From NCBI RefSeq assembly GCF_022682495.2, contig NC_071389.1:61216239-61280238 (forward strand): a stretch of 64,000 bases of DNA, given 5' to 3'. Below, one piece after another: positions 10,641 through 21,894 of this stretch. The stretch comes from Desmodus rotundus. Taxonomy: Eukaryota; Chordata; Mammalia; Chiroptera; Phyllostomidae. The position numbers and the translations under genes were made by a program. The first letter of the stretch is position 1. The number at the start of each line of letters is the position of its first letter. A model generated the notes under the pieces. The model was not told the DNA's origin and made no database searches. It saw nothing but the letters and a program-made list of their open reading frames with translations.

Positions 10641-10830
10641 ACTTTAACAAGTTTTGTCATAAGGCACAATGCGTATGAGACCTTCACATTTCATCCTAGA
10701 ATAACCAAGTCCTTGCAGTTATCTCCAAACTTGTTTCACTCATGTTACATAACCCTAGGGCTTTGTTATCTTCATTGTACACATGGAGAAAGAGGAGGAA
10801 GAGCATAAAATGACTTGGCTGAAAAGACCC
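10641..10830 (-). repeat. Possible MIR, antisense, highly diverged
   Basis: 'ttcattgtacacatggagaa' then 'aaaatgacttggctgaaaag' resembles the antisense MIR core. Confidence 0.35.
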
Positions 10831-10961
10831 AGCAAGTCATTAAAAGAACCTTCATTTTTAACTACCAGTTTCTTCATCCTCTTTTCAAAAGAAACAACTT
10901 CACTGACAGAAGGCAGAACAGAATGTCAAGTACTTCCACCAAAATCAGTAATTTTACTTAC

Positions 10962-10994
10962 TTAGTTTGAATGAATAACCTCATCTTCCCAGGC
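10962..10994 (-). other. Candidate small 5'-UTR exon of minus-strand gene
   Basis: A 33-nt unit on the minus strand lies between the acceptor 'cttaacctacag', which has a plausible branch site 'ctaac' just upstream, and the donor 'gtaagtaaaatt'. If spliced to the unit at 10352-10432 it would create an 8-codon upstream ORF (MRLFIQTK, stop). The short length makes chance occurrence likely. Confidence 0.2.
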
Positions 10995-11009
10995 CTGTAG
11001 GTTAAGTTA

Positions 11010-11790
11010 GGATTGGATGGATTAAGTTCAGCTGGCTGAATCCAAGTTCATAAATCTATCTTCTAAATTTCAGGATAGCTTGACCTAAATTTTAACTCTA
11101 AAGGCATTTTTTCCCCTCTCCCCAGATCTGACATTCTTTTCATATTTTGTACAGTCTTCTAAATGTGTTAAGTCATACCTACTTTTTCAGGTATGGGTCA
11201 AGGCTGCCAGAATTTTCTACTTCCTTAGTCGTGAAGAATTCCAAGACACCCAAAATTCACAGCCAAATCTTGACCCAGACTCCATTCTGAATTGTTAGGG
11301 AAGCCCAGCATTTTCAAATTTCAGGAAACACCCTCTCTTACACTTCTGAACCATCCTCGGAGGAGTGCCTCTTTTAATCCTCACCCCAATATGGAGTCCA
11401 GACTTGGGAAATCTCAATGCGCTCAGATTAAACAAGCACTCTATCAGCGTCGCAAAGTAATGATAATTTAGCAATCATAACTACAGGCCCCAAAGTGGGG
11501 TAAAAAATCTAAAGATTCCTGTATCATACGTGCTGAGAACAAATTATTTAGCAGATTCCATTTCCTGGGCCCAAGTGACTTGCGTAACTGGGCGACCAGC
11601 ATAGACTCAAAAGGGAACAGGGAGCTCATAATTCAGTTTACTGTACTATACTACAAAATTCTACATGGAAATATTCTCACAAACGCCTGCGTCTTAGATG
11701 ATGTAAATTCTTCCCCTACACATTTAACTATCATCACGGTTCTCTTCTTATGCAGCAGCCATGGGACGCCTAGTAACTCATTCTAAGGAC
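11010..11790. other. Unannotated sequence upstream of the CpG island
   Basis: No repeat family is recognised. In the inferred gene model this is intronic. Confidence 0.45.
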
Positions 11791-12246
11791 AACTCTCGCG
11801 GATTGCGCTAAAAATTTCCCAAACCCGTAAGCCCCGCAGCCTCCGCTCAGACACCGCAGCCCCAAATTTGCCATCTCCTCCTCCCCCAGGTCTCCGTGTC
11901 GCTCGTCATTCCAAGCCAAGAGCCACCCTCTCTCCATCCAGAAGAGGGTTTTGGGCTCCCTGGGCCACAGCCCTACCGTAGGCACAGCACTGCGACCGCC
12001 AGCCGGAGCGATCCCCAAGCTGGCACCTATCTCCCACATCTACCTTTGGGCGCGGAGGTCAACGCTCGCCAGCTCCAACGGCCCGAACGGCCGCGCCGAG
12101 CCTGTCGCGGAGAAGCGGGGCGCCCAGCCAGGTGCCGACCCTCAACCCCGCGCCCACCCCGGACCGTCGGCCCCCGGTCCCGCCGGTGCAGTCGCCCCTC
12201 CCCAGGTGGGCACGTCACTATCCGCGCCGCGGGGGTAGGCTCTCAC

Positions 12247-12420
12247 CGTCAAGGTCTCCGCGAGCCGCCGGGAGACACCGCACGGCGACTACTCCAGATC
12301 GCGCAGCCCCGAGGGCCCGCTAAAGCGCGCGGCACGCAGCGCACGGGGCCTGCGGCCCCGCCTCCGGCTCGGGCTCCCGCCTTCCAGGTCCCCAGCCCGG
12401 CTCCGCTCCGCCCCTCGCAG
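12247..12420 (-). other. Inferred non-coding first exon, minus strand
   Basis: On the minus strand '...gaccttgacg' is followed by 'gtgagagcc', a good donor, at 12246. Upstream in minus orientation are GC boxes at 12407-12416 and 12354-12365, then CCAAT and X-box motifs. No ATG occurs on the minus strand between the GC boxes and the donor, so this would be 5' UTR. The transcription start is inferred as about 12300-12420. The gene would run leftward past position 1. Identity is unknown. Confidence 0.5.
12354..12416 (-). promoter_or_regulatory. GC boxes (Sp1-type)
   Basis: 'ggccccgcctcc' at 12354-12365 and 'ctccgcccct' at 12407-12416 match Sp1/KLF GC-box sequence. They lie between the inferred first-exon donor and the CCAAT/X-box cluster. 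Confidence 0.55.
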
Positions 12421-12500
12421 TTGCCACCCCCGCCTCGGCAGGTCCTCTAGGTTCCCACCCCACCCCTGCGCCGCCGAAGCCGCAGGCTGGGCCACCTCCC

Positions 12501-12505
12501 ATTGG
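12501..12505 (-). promoter_or_regulatory. CCAAT box (proximal)
   Basis: 'attgg' on the plus strand is CCAAT on the minus strand, in 'ggaaccaatggg', a good NF-Y context. It lies about 100 bp upstream of the inferred minus-strand start. Confidence 0.55.
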
Positions 12506-12513
12506 TTCCGTCT

Positions 12514-12526
12514 GTTGCTAGGCAAT
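12514..12526. promoter_or_regulatory. RFX X-box
   Basis: 'gttgctaggcaat' is an imperfect inverted repeat matching the palindromic RFX X-box form 'gttgctaggcaac' at 12 of 13 positions. RFX sites beside CCAAT boxes are typical of promoters of ciliary genes (RFX2/3) and also MHC-II genes. Here the setting is a CpG-island promoter. Function is inferred. Confidence 0.6.
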
Positions 12527-12543
12527 GAACAAACGCTGCTTGC

Positions 12544-12548
12544 ATTGG
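12544..12548 (-). promoter_or_regulatory. CCAAT box (distal)
   Basis: A second 'attgg' ('tgcattggtccgg') lies 43 bp from the first. The X-box sits between the two. Confidence 0.5.
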
Positions 12549-12599
12549 TCCGGTGGGGGCCTGGGAGTCTCCTCCCTACTTCTAAAAAACCCGTTAAAA

Positions 12600-13530
12600 A
12601 AGAAAACCTTATCCCTAGAGCCAAGAGGGATGCTGGCGCAGCTGTGGCCGTGGCACCTGTTACGCCCTGTGGTTCACCCGGCCAGGCTCTGCTCCCCGCC
12701 CAGCCTCACGCTGACCCGGCTCGGGCCCCTGTGGGGGAGGGGGTCGTGGCTGCATTAAAACACGTTCTGGGTTCCAGTGAACCCCAACACCCATTTTGGG
12801 AGCAAAAGTGAAGCTCCCCTGTAGAGCCACGTGCGCTTTAAAAGTGGAGAAATAAACCAAACAACAGCCGGCACCCAGAATTAGGTCAGGCCCAGGGGAA
12901 GGGAGTTTCAAGCCTCGGGAATGGTGGTTGCAAACAACTCAACCAGGGGAAAGTTACAAGGAAAACCAGGGCGAAGAAAATTACCTAGGCGGAAGACGAC
13001 GGGAAGACTAAGAAATGGCTCTTTAGGTCAACAAGTTTATACAGAAATGTCCCACACCCACCCAGCAAAATATGTGAGAAGAAAGTGGGTCCCTGCTGCT
13101 GCACCCGTAGCCGGGCTCAGGCCGGCTCCTGCCGGTTCCATGTCAGCTTAAAATTCTCCAGGGAAGCAGAGAGGCCAGAGAAAGGAAAGATCCAATGGGG
13201 AAATCACAGGCATATGAGTTGAGTTATAAACACAAAGATGTGCTTTGATGGAGTGTGTGTGTGTATAAGACAGGGGATTTATTTATTCAAGATGGGGGAA
13301 AATAGGCTTGCTATTTTAAGGAGGCTCCTGAGAGCAATTTGAAACTAAAAAACCAAAATAATGAGCCAAAAAAAAAATATGTTAACAATGAAGAATAAGG
13401 GAGGAGCGAGTGCCCTCCTCCCAACTTACTAGCACATATCTCCAATCCTGGATGAAAGATCAAGTCAAGAAAATAAGCACGCCATAGTGACAACTTCAGA
13501 ATCCAAAGAAATCTTCCTGTTTGCCTTTGG
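12600..13530. other. Unannotated sequence to the right of the CpG island
   Basis: Moderately GC-rich up to about 12760, then ordinary. It contains a short (GT)n run at 13252-13265. No gene on the plus strand is supported, so bidirectionality of the promoter is unproven. Confidence 0.45.
13252..13265. repeat. (GT)n microsatellite
   Basis: An uninterrupted GT dinucleotide run. Confidence 0.85.
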
Positions 13531-13537
13531 CCTAAGC

Positions 13538-13751
13538 CAGGGGTCCCCAAACCCGGGCCGAAGACCTATAAGGGTCCGTGGCCTGTTGGATCTGGGCCAC
13601 AGAGCAGGTGAGCTGTGAGCAGCGGGGAGGGAGGCAGGCGAGCCTCTCATTACCCGGCTCACATTACCTCCTGTGTCTCCCCACCCCCGTCTATGGAAAA
13701 ATTGTTTTCCGTGAAACCGGTCCGTGGTGCCAAAAAGGTTGGGGACCAGTG
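13538..13751. mobile_element. Non-autonomous hAT DNA transposon
   Basis: The left terminus 'caggggtccccaaac' mirrors the right terminus, whose reverse complement is 'cactggtccccaacc', giving short terminal inverted repeats. Imperfect 8-bp flanks 'gcctaagc' (13530-13537) and 'gcctatcc' (13752-13759) fit the hAT 8-bp duplication. Internal text such as 'gccacagagcaggtgagctg' and 'gtgccaaaaaggttgggga' is that of a widespread eutherian hAT element. There is no transposase. Confidence 0.85.
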
Positions 13752-14296
13752 GCCTATCCCATCAGGAGGTCTGGCTGGACGCTGTTAAGCTTAGTTGAAT
13801 GACAGCCCCATAACCCTTTAGGGACCAGTGTTAAGGACGCTGTTAAGGCAGAGCTGTTGGGGAAGAAGAAACCAATTATTACCAATAATTACCTTACTCC
13901 CTACTCCAGAGTATGATGACGGGTATGTTGGGGCGGGGATAACCTCTGCTCCAAAAAGGGGGGGTGCAATTTCAACTGCCCACCCCCAAAATTCCTTATC
14001 ACTTCCCACACTAAGAAGTAACAACTTAATGTGACAGGTTTTCTTTGAAGTAACACTTACGGATTCATTTTGACCATTTTGCCTCTTCACAGTAAAAGTG
14101 ACAGCTCACTTTCTGATTAACTAGAGGAGATGAGATTTTGACGAATTAAATAAGCAGCGTCTAGCACACTCTTTTGTGACCTAATCATTCACAGAATCAA
14201 ATTTTAAGAAGGTTTGGGTCAGGCTGAGGTAAACTCCAGAACATTCAGCCCTGCCCAGATCCCCAAGGATCAATCAGACCTGTGCAAATAAATCAA

Positions 14297-14720
14297 TGGT
14301 TTTCAATCTTTAGCTCTTAGGACCCAATTTTCATTCTTAAAAATTATTGAAACTGCCCCAAAGGGTTATATTTATAGATATTTACCATACCCAAAAATAA
14401 AACTCAGAAATTTAAAAATATTTATTTATAAAATAATAAATAAGAATAAAAATACATCTTAACATAAATAGGGACATTTTAATGGAGAATAACTACATTT
14501 TCAAAAAAGAGTGGCATTACTTTAAAAATTTTCAAATGTCTTCAATGTCTGGCCTAACGGAAGGCAATTGACTTTCATACCTGCTGCATTCAACCTGTTG
14601 CACTATCTCAGGCAGCCTTTGGAAAACTACGCTCGGAGGAGAATGGGAGTAAAAGTTAGCATTTTAGAGTTATAATAAAAATAGTTGTAACTCTGTAGAC
14701 GTTCTGAGATGGTCTTGGGG
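14297..14720. mobile_element. Fragment of an old hAT-type DNA transposon
   Basis: 'tggttttcaatctttagctc', 'ttaaaaattattgaaactgc', 'ttaaaaatatttatttataa' and later 'aagagtggcattactttaaa', 'tcaatgtctggcctaac' follow the order of a common mammalian hAT-Charlie-type repeat. The exact family was not assigned. Confidence 0.6.
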
Positions 14721-14869
14721 ATACCATTGGTCCAAAGCTGTATTGCCCTTTTCAATGACTGGTTTAGGAACTGAGCAGGTGACCCCACTCTGGTGAGTAC
14801 ATAATGGGAAGTGTGTATGTGTGTGGTGGGGGAGGGGGCTTTAAGGGCAGACTTTTATCTCTGAGAACC

Positions 14870-15760
14870 TGTAGGGAACCGCCCTGCCTGGTTTCAGAAG
14901 CTGTCACCCCCCCAAGGTTAAGGCTGAGTAAAGAGACCTAGGGACCATAAGCCACTAAGGAGACAAAGTATATCTTCCCAGCTGGGGCTCCACCTCTGCC
15001 CCCTTTTACTTCACCCTGCTTGGCCCCAGGCAGATGACTGGTTAGTCAATGATGGGTAAGAGTCCTCAAGGGAGGGACAACCTAAGACAGGCATGGTCAT
15101 GAAGGGGCCTTCAGGGAGTGACTTGGGGGGCTATAGATGGACTCTCTATAGATGGACCCTATGATGGACCCTCACCCCTCAGCTTTGACATAGCCTGAGT
15201 CCTCATTCTGTCTGCAAGAAGTCTCCTAATCCCTTGGCTGCCTTACTTCCCCTGCCTGACTTAAGCCTGCAGCAATGCCAGAGGGTGGTGCAGCCGTGGG
15301 CAGGAACCGGTGGTTCCCCAGGGCCATCAGGCCTAAGAAAGAATGCATAAAATCCTGTGAAACCTGCTTTGCTAAAAATGCCCTCAATTTTCTGATAAGG
15401 ATCCAACCATGAAATGAGTTTGTTTCCCAAAGTTTTATGGCCCTTTACCTAACTGACCCTTACTCAGAGTAAGCTCTCACAGTTCTTTGAATGTTATCTG
15501 TTGTTTGATCTGCCTGACAATGATCGATGAGCTTTACCCATATTTCTGTGCAAATTGAACCCAATAAAAGCCCATTGAGGAAAAGGCTCCTGGCCCTTCT
15601 CCTTTGAGAGATCGGCCACCTTTCCTCCCCAAGCGGATCATGTCTTGGTAGACTTATTCTCATCCGTGGCGGAAGGTGGGTGGGGGAGGCTCTGTGGGTG
15701 GAGCCCCCCCACAGGAGCCCGTAGGAAGTCTTTTCCTTACTTTCTGTCCTGGTCATCCTC
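14870..15760 (+). repeat. Endogenous retrovirus solo LTR
   Basis: It opens with 'tgtagggaaccgccctgcct', carries a polyadenylation signal in 'cccaataaaagcccattgag' near 15560 and continues with a U5-like C/T-rich segment. There is no primer-binding site or gag/pol beyond it, so it is a solo LTR. A TSD was not found, so both ends are approximate. It also contains three tandem copies of a 'ctatagatggac'-like unit at 15131-15170. Confidence 0.55.
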
Positions 15761-15764
15761 CAGT

Positions 15765-15995
15765 GAGCAAGATATGTTTAGAGATGTGGTGGCGCATCCC
15801 AAAACAATGAGAGAAAAAGGGAGGCAGAAAGGCAACCCATACCCCAGATGTCACTGAGTGGCTAAGTTAACCGACTCTGGCTCTGTATACCTCCAGACTG
15901 CTCACAAGTGAGCTAGTAAATGGCTTACTGCTTAAGCCAGTGTGGGTCAGCTATTCAGTGTCTTGCACCCAAGACATCTTGACTAATATATAGGG
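15765..15995 (+). repeat. 3' part of an older ERVL-type LTR
   Basis: 'ctgtatacctccagactgct', 'ggcttactgcttaagccagt' and 'gtgggtcagctattcagtgt' with terminal 'cttgactaatata' are the 3' portion of an ancient LTR. Its position immediately after the younger LTR suggests that the younger one inserted into it. Confidence 0.5.
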
Positions 15996-16235
15996 CAAGA
16001 TAAGGAATTTGGCGTCAGCCTGAAAATAGTGTAAGGACACATTAAACGCAGAGCTAAAGGAATTGGGCTTGATAGAACTTTGCTATGGTAAGGAAAGATA
16101 AAGGATAAAGGTGCAATCGAATATTTTTTAAATGCTTTACTTTGGCTACTCTGCCCGCTTTTCGCAAAATTAAGGGAGTGTGACTATCAAGTATTGCTGT
16201 TTTCTAAAACATACCAAAACATCCACCACTACTTC

Positions 16236-16850
16236 TCTATAGTCTATATCACAGTGGTCAGAGCAATTATTTTAAAATATAATTTATAGCATGTCATTCC
16301 CCTGCTTTCCCCCTCATTCACTGTTAAAGCCGAAATTCTTCCATGACTACTAGGTTCTTATGGCTGGCCCCCCATCTCCTTACCTCGTGTGCCACAACGC
16401 TCTCGCTTTCTCAAGTAACCATTAGCCACCTCACTGTTCCTCAGGCATGCCAGGCACATTAGTGCCGCAGGGTCTTTGCACTAGCTACTCCCCCTGTTAG
16501 AATGTCCTCCCTCTTAACATCTGTACTTATCTCTCCCCTTTCTAGTCTACGCAAAGTCACCTTCTTTGTGAGGCCCAACCTGACAACATTATTTAAAATT
16601 GGAACCCCCCTCCAGCTTTCCAAGTCTTTTATCTCCCTCTAACATAATCTTCAACCATAATATAACACCTACTTATTTTATTTGTTTGTTCATTTGTTTG
16701 TTCCATCCTCCCTTTATAGAATGTCAGCCCAACAAAGGCAGACGTTTTGTTTGCTTGTTCACTGATGTGTCTAAAAAAGCACCTAAAACAGTGCCTGGTA
16801 CTTAGTGGTTGGTGCTCAATTATTATTTGGTGAATAAATGAACATAACTT
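16236..16850 (+). repeat. L2 LINE 3' end
   Basis: A full L2 3'-end order is seen: 'catgccaggcacattagtgc', 'gtctttgcactagctac', 'agaatgtcagcccaacaaag', 'aacagtgcctggtacttagt', then 'ggtgaataaatgaa'. Sense orientation. The frames here are relics of the ORF2 C-terminus. Confidence 0.8.
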
Positions 16851-17229
16851 CAAGCAAATGTTTTTAATTTCAGAGAACTGCCTTGGCAAGCTAATGTATC
16901 CGCATTACAACGATGCTGCTCACATCAGCAGGCACTGAATTTATTGAATTCTTTCCTTGAGAAGAACTCTAATATTTGGAACAACCCAAAAGTTAGAGCG
17001 AGTTCTGTCGAATACATTCTGGAGGAGTGTTGAAAATGCCAAACCTGTGTTTTCCAACTAAGTTACCACATTTGGGTAGATAGGGAAAGGTCAAAAAATA
17101 AGATGTGTTTGATTTTTTTAAGACACACAGTAAACTGACTTTGAACATAATAGAGAGGAGTTCTAAAAATGTACATACACAGTTACAAGTTTCAGAAAAA
17201 AAAATATTTTGTATGTTTGTGTGTATGTG

Positions 17230-17715
17230 GAATGAATCTCTCCCAATCTGTCTGCAGACTTCCATTCTTGCCCCCATTACATCAGAGTCTTTCAAAAATG
17301 AAAATCAAATGCTCTCCACACCTCTCTCCCGCTCCCCTATTAAGAACCTTTAATGGCCTTTCATTGTATTTGGAATGAAATTGAACTTTCTACCCAGTCT
17401 TGCGCACATAACCTGGTCCCCAGCTTGGAACTCTCACTCTGGCACACAAAGTGCCAGCCATAGCAGCCTGGGTTTTGGTCCCCTGGCCCTTTCCTCCTGC
17501 CATTCAGTCAGCCTGGAAGGCTCTTCCCACAGGGTTCAAGACTATGGGTCTGTTTCATCATTTGGATCCCGCTGCTATATAAAGCAAACTTCGCAGGCTT
17601 GGTTTTATGTGTTTATTTGTTTGCTGCTTATGGTTTGTATTGTTCCACTAGAACATAAGCCCACAAAGATGGGGACTTCGTTGGTCGTGTTCGCCTCCGT
17701 AGCCCCAGCCCCTCC
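17230..17715 (+). repeat. L2 LINE 3' end
   Basis: 'aagaacctttaatggccttt', 'cttgcgcacataacctggtc', 'ggaaggctcttcccacaggg', 'ctagaacataagcccacaaa' and 'cgcctccgtagccccag' reproduce the L2 3' region in sense. It follows another L2 3' end at 16236. Confidence 0.8.
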
Positions 17716-18224
17716 ATGCCCGCACTCAGGGCTGTTAACCCAACTGTAGTGGGGAAATTGGATGGGAGGGGATAGTAGGAAAGGAGCATCCACTTTTCAC
17801 TTTATTAACTTCTGTTATAAATGAATTTTTATAGGTATGTATTGTAACTTTAAAACATTTTAATTTTGCTGAAAGAAACATTCTCTGATTTTATTATGCA
17901 TTGAGTTAATAATCAACCCTTATTTATTCATACATGTTTCTCAGAAACTAGTGTATTAAATACCCCAGCAAACTTTCAGGCCACACAGCTTCTACTAGTA
18001 CATGTACATAAATCTGGGTAATACTGGGTTTTTATGAATTACAGCTTGCTATAATTCATACCATCTGAATTATTTCAATAGCAGCAACAATTTCTGGATC
18101 TAGCGAGGAATTTCTTAGGGCCTGTGTGCTATAACAGATGAGAAGATGGGCTGAGTCACCTTCCCGTAATGGCCCCACACTCATTAATTCTGTGTTCTAG
18201 CCAGGACTTTCTTTCTGGAAGTGG

Positions 18225-18350
18225 CAGGGTGTATAATCAAAGTCTTGTAGGATACTGTGCTAGGAACTTCATATCCATGGTCTCATTTTACTCAAGATAA
18301 ATTTAAGGCTGAGAGTAATTAGCTGCCAGATAGTATCGAACAGCTTTCAA
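18225..18350 (-). repeat. MIR-like SINE, antisense
   Basis: 'gatactgtgctaggaacttc' and 'ttaaggctgagagtaattag' fit a diverged antisense MIR. Confidence 0.4.
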
Positions 18351-18369
18351 GGCCACAAGACCTCAGAGC

Positions 18370-19780
18370 CCCACATGTGGGCTGAAGTGGCCAGGGCTAC
18401 CCCATGGTGGGGAAGGAGTAGGGCCTTGAGGCAGTCTTCACTCTGCCAGCCGGGTAACACCAGGCCACCAGCTCTGCTTCCTGACTTCTAAAGGTGGCCT
18501 TACAGTTAGCTGGGTGTGGCTCCTCTGCCTATCTGAGTGAATCTCTGCATCATGCTGCATTGCCAAAGATGATTCATTTCTGGCCAATCCCTTGGGCTTT
18601 GGGCCAGTAGCAGTCCAGCCTGAAATGACAGTCCTGTGCCACTTAAGCAATGCTGGCTGAGTGTACAGGAACATTGCGAGAGCATTATACTGAGAGCATT
18701 GTGGTTCCCTTTCCCTCCCACCTCAACAGGGTAAAAATTCCCAGAAAAGAAAACGATGCTTGCTCATTACCCACCCTGCCCTCACTCACCCTGCCAGACA
18801 CAAACACACAGGGCAGAAGACACATGGCTGGCCACCTTCCAGGTGTCCCTTTCTTAGTACTTAAGATTTTTGTCTGGCCTGCTGAGTGTTTTGCCCCACT
18901 ATTCCTTTTAAAAGGATTCTTTTTGGGCAAGAATGCCTGATAGATTTTTATTAACCTCTAACACATTGGTTTCCAACTCTCCATTTGCCTTCAAATTAAT
19001 TTATTAATTTTACAATATGCCACGTAAAACTTGGTTATGCATGAACACTCAAACAGTTTATAAGGTGCTCTTGTAGAAGAGTGGTCAGCTACCAACCAGA
19101 AGAGTTCCCAATTCCCGTATCTGCAAGAGAAAAGCACACCTCCTATTTTAGTAAATGCGGTGGACACACGTGCACGGCACACACACGCGACAGGTAATCA
19201 TTCTGAACATGTTGATAGAACACTTTGACCATGTTAACTAAAGTCCTTGACATGAATTCATCTTCTTCAGTATCCAATCATAGTATCATTTTTTTAAATT
19301 TACTAAAATCTTATGGATTCCCATCACACAGTACATAACATTCCACTTTTTAAAACCTCACCAATCATACACATCTCCTCCTGGGTCTCTCCTCCAGCTG
19401 CCTTGTTTTCATTGACCCCCCTTACCTTCCAGCACACACGTACACGAAGCTGAACCTTGCTGACGAAAGTGGCCCTTAAACCTTCCTTACACAGTGCAAT
19501 TTAGCTCTGTCTACATCCTAACCTTGCAAATTTAAACCCACAGCACTGATCAACCAACAAAAGACCCTCCAAGGAAGTGGGGGGACTATAAATGACCAAA
19601 AATGGGGTGTTTTTTATTACACTGAGATCTATTTAAAAACCACAGAGCACAAAGATCTAGCACCAACTTGAATAGTTCTAACTAATTTAATTCTGCACCA
19701 AAGCACTCTTTCACTTTACATAGTCTTAGTTTCCCTTGCTCTTACTTCAAAATTTCCTCAATGGTTTAATAAATATTAAT
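18370..19780. other. Unannotated sequence
   Basis: No family is recognised with confidence. 18470-18680 has an LTR-like feel but no terminus was found. Confidence 0.4.
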
Positions 19781-19784
19781 TGAA

Positions 19785-20000
19785 TAATTATCATGTGCCA
19801 GTGATGACCAATGAGGGATCCAAGGTCCCTGATCTCCAGAGAAACTCCAAGTCTGCCAGGAAGACAGAAAAACGACAGTGTAAATACTGTAGAGAAGAAG
19901 TGACTGTACCACAGGCACTTGAGTCAGACCGCCTGGGCTGAAACACTGGCTCAGCCTCCGGGTTCGTGCTGGCTCTCAAACCAACCTGGGGCTTCCTTCC
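19785..20000 (-). repeat. MIR/L2 fragments
   Basis: 'attatcatgtgccagtgatg' is antisense L2/MIR-like. 'gagtcagaccgcctgggctg' followed by 'cactggctcagcctccgggt' is a sense MIR-like piece. The two are juxtaposed and short. Confidence 0.4.
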
Positions 20001-20039
20001 TATTGGCATTCTGTTTAGTAATCGATAAATGCTTTGTGG

Positions 20040-21710
20040 CCTACGTCACTACTAGTTAGGTTTTTTTGTTACTTGCACTTAAAAGCATGTTATCTGAGAG
20101 TACACCAAAAGAGAACTCTCATAAAGTGACCTGACGGTATAATATTTTGTTTTGTTGGTACAAATATACTCAAGTGTCCCAAGGGGAAACAGCCGAGTGA
20201 GCAAAAAAAGTCAGTGAAAAATTAAGTATAGGAGCTATTTGCAAAGGACTGATTGACTAGAATAATTAAATTAGAAGCAGGAAAAATGTGGAACTGTTTC
20301 TATGCTTTGAGTTATAAATTTATATCTAGGATATTAAAATTTTTGTAAAAATACAAATATATAAATTTAACTAGGCCAGAAAAATTAAAGCATATTCATA
20401 TATACATCTTTTCACAAAATGATTTGCTATGCTGAGGTGTCCAGGCCATAGTACTATTTTTCTTGCTAGTACTTTCTTCATGTTATAGATCTTTTCTAGT
20501 ATAAGTCAGGTGTAAATAATATATTTGGAAATCAAATCATGTTCTAAATGTACTAATGAAACTAGATTTTAAAAAGTTACAGTAATCTTTTTGCATGATG
20601 AATGACACCTTTGTAGAACAAATAATGTATCATTTATCACTTCTATAAGATTACATTTTAACATTAGATTTCTTTAAAAGAGTTTTATGTATCATTATTT
20701 AAAACTTGACTTTTTTGCAACTATTTTAATGAGTTTACTGTAATATGAACCACACACACTACAGAAGGCTGAGGTGTTGCAATCAACAAAACTGTTCAAG
20801 TCGTTTTATTCTGACAATTCTATTTTATCTTAGTTATAAATTTCCATTTGATTTCATTATTTATATTGTGATAGGCAAAATTTATTTTTCAGCATTCTCA
20901 GTGAAGGAGAAATCTGGAGGCTTCATTCCTGATGGATGTTATTTTCTGCTTTGTGCACGTCTCTCAGTGATGTCATGAAATAATTGTGCAAATTGAAAAA
21001 CAGTGAAATGGAATCCTCTGTATACTGGGTAAAACACCCATATAAAAATTCATATTTGATATCAATTAAAATATAGTATTGATTTAAAGTTACCATTTAA
21101 GACTTACAATCACATGTGAATCTGCCTGTCCCTTTAAAAAGAAAAGCAATTGGGTTCTGGTTGCTGAGCTCTCTTGGATTTATTTTATCTTAGCAGCTGT
21201 TCTTGAAGTTGATGTTATTCAAATGAGGGTTTTCAAGCTCTTTTGTTGTGTTTTTCAAGTTATGGTATATGCTGTCAACCATAAAACCCAAATTCAGAAT
21301 GGGGTGGGTTAGGGACAAGTAGAAACACTGGGGAAATAAAATAATATTGAAAAAAACTAATTTTCATTTAGCAAAGATAAAACTGTTGAACATGATCTGC
21401 TTGAAGCCCCTGTAACAGTAGCAAGGCAACTGAACCTCTAAGCACCAAAAGTTGGATGATATATTTAGTAGTAAGTGTACGTGTAGGGGGAGGGGAGGTG
21501 TCCTAAATGGAACTAATGGAACTTTCTGTGGTCATGGGAGATGAAGAAATAACACATCAAACACTATTTTTGCCTCTCTAAAGCAGGTTTATTGTAAACC
21601 TTCCCTAGCATAGGCTACCCATTGATCTAGAAAGAATAACTTTACAACTCATATACCTTGTATTTTCATTTATTTTTATTGCATTTGTTTTTCAAGAGTC
21701 AGCATACCAA
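20040..21710. other. Repeat-poor AT-rich block
   Basis: No transposon family is recognised over about 1.6 kb. The sequence is rich in TAAT-type homeodomain-like cores, especially 20600-21100. It could be a conserved non-coding element but this cannot be shown from one genome. Confidence 0.35.
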
Positions 21711-21714
21711 GATC

Positions 21715-21800
21715 ATGAAGAGTACAAACTCTGGGTAAGAATCTTGACTCTGCTCCTACCTGCTGTGAACACCTGCACTTTTTATTTAATTTACAAATTA
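21715..21800 (+). repeat. MIR SINE fragment
   Basis: 'aagagtacaaactctgggta' then 'cttgactctgctcctacctg' fits the MIR head in sense. Confidence 0.5.
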
Positions 21801-21894
21801 AACCAGCTAGCTTCACTAATAGCAAAGTATGTATGGAACTTTAACTTATTGAGGAGTTATCTTTATTTCTATGTCGTATATAATCATTCCCTAG

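Larger units (their letters stand above)
11790..12470. promoter_or_regulatory. CpG island
   Basis: This is the only segment of the window with dense CpG dinucleotides and high G+C, for example 'gcgccgcggggg' near 12220 and 'gcgcgcggcacgcagcgcac' near 12325. The flanks are AT-rich. CpG islands mark housekeeping or widely expressed promoters in mammals. Open frames of 184 and 111 codons within it have Pro/Arg-rich composition typical of translated CpG-island DNA and are not called as genes. Confidence 0.85.

Noticed and set aside
11896..12450. 184-codon open frame in the CpG island
   Set aside because: Its Pro/Arg/Ala-rich translation is typical of GC-rich DNA in a frame lacking stops. It overlaps frames on the other strand and shows no domain.
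12514..12526. Evidence for a bidirectional promoter
   Set aside because: The X-box is near-palindromic and could serve both strands, but no plus-strand exon or donor was convincing to the right of it.
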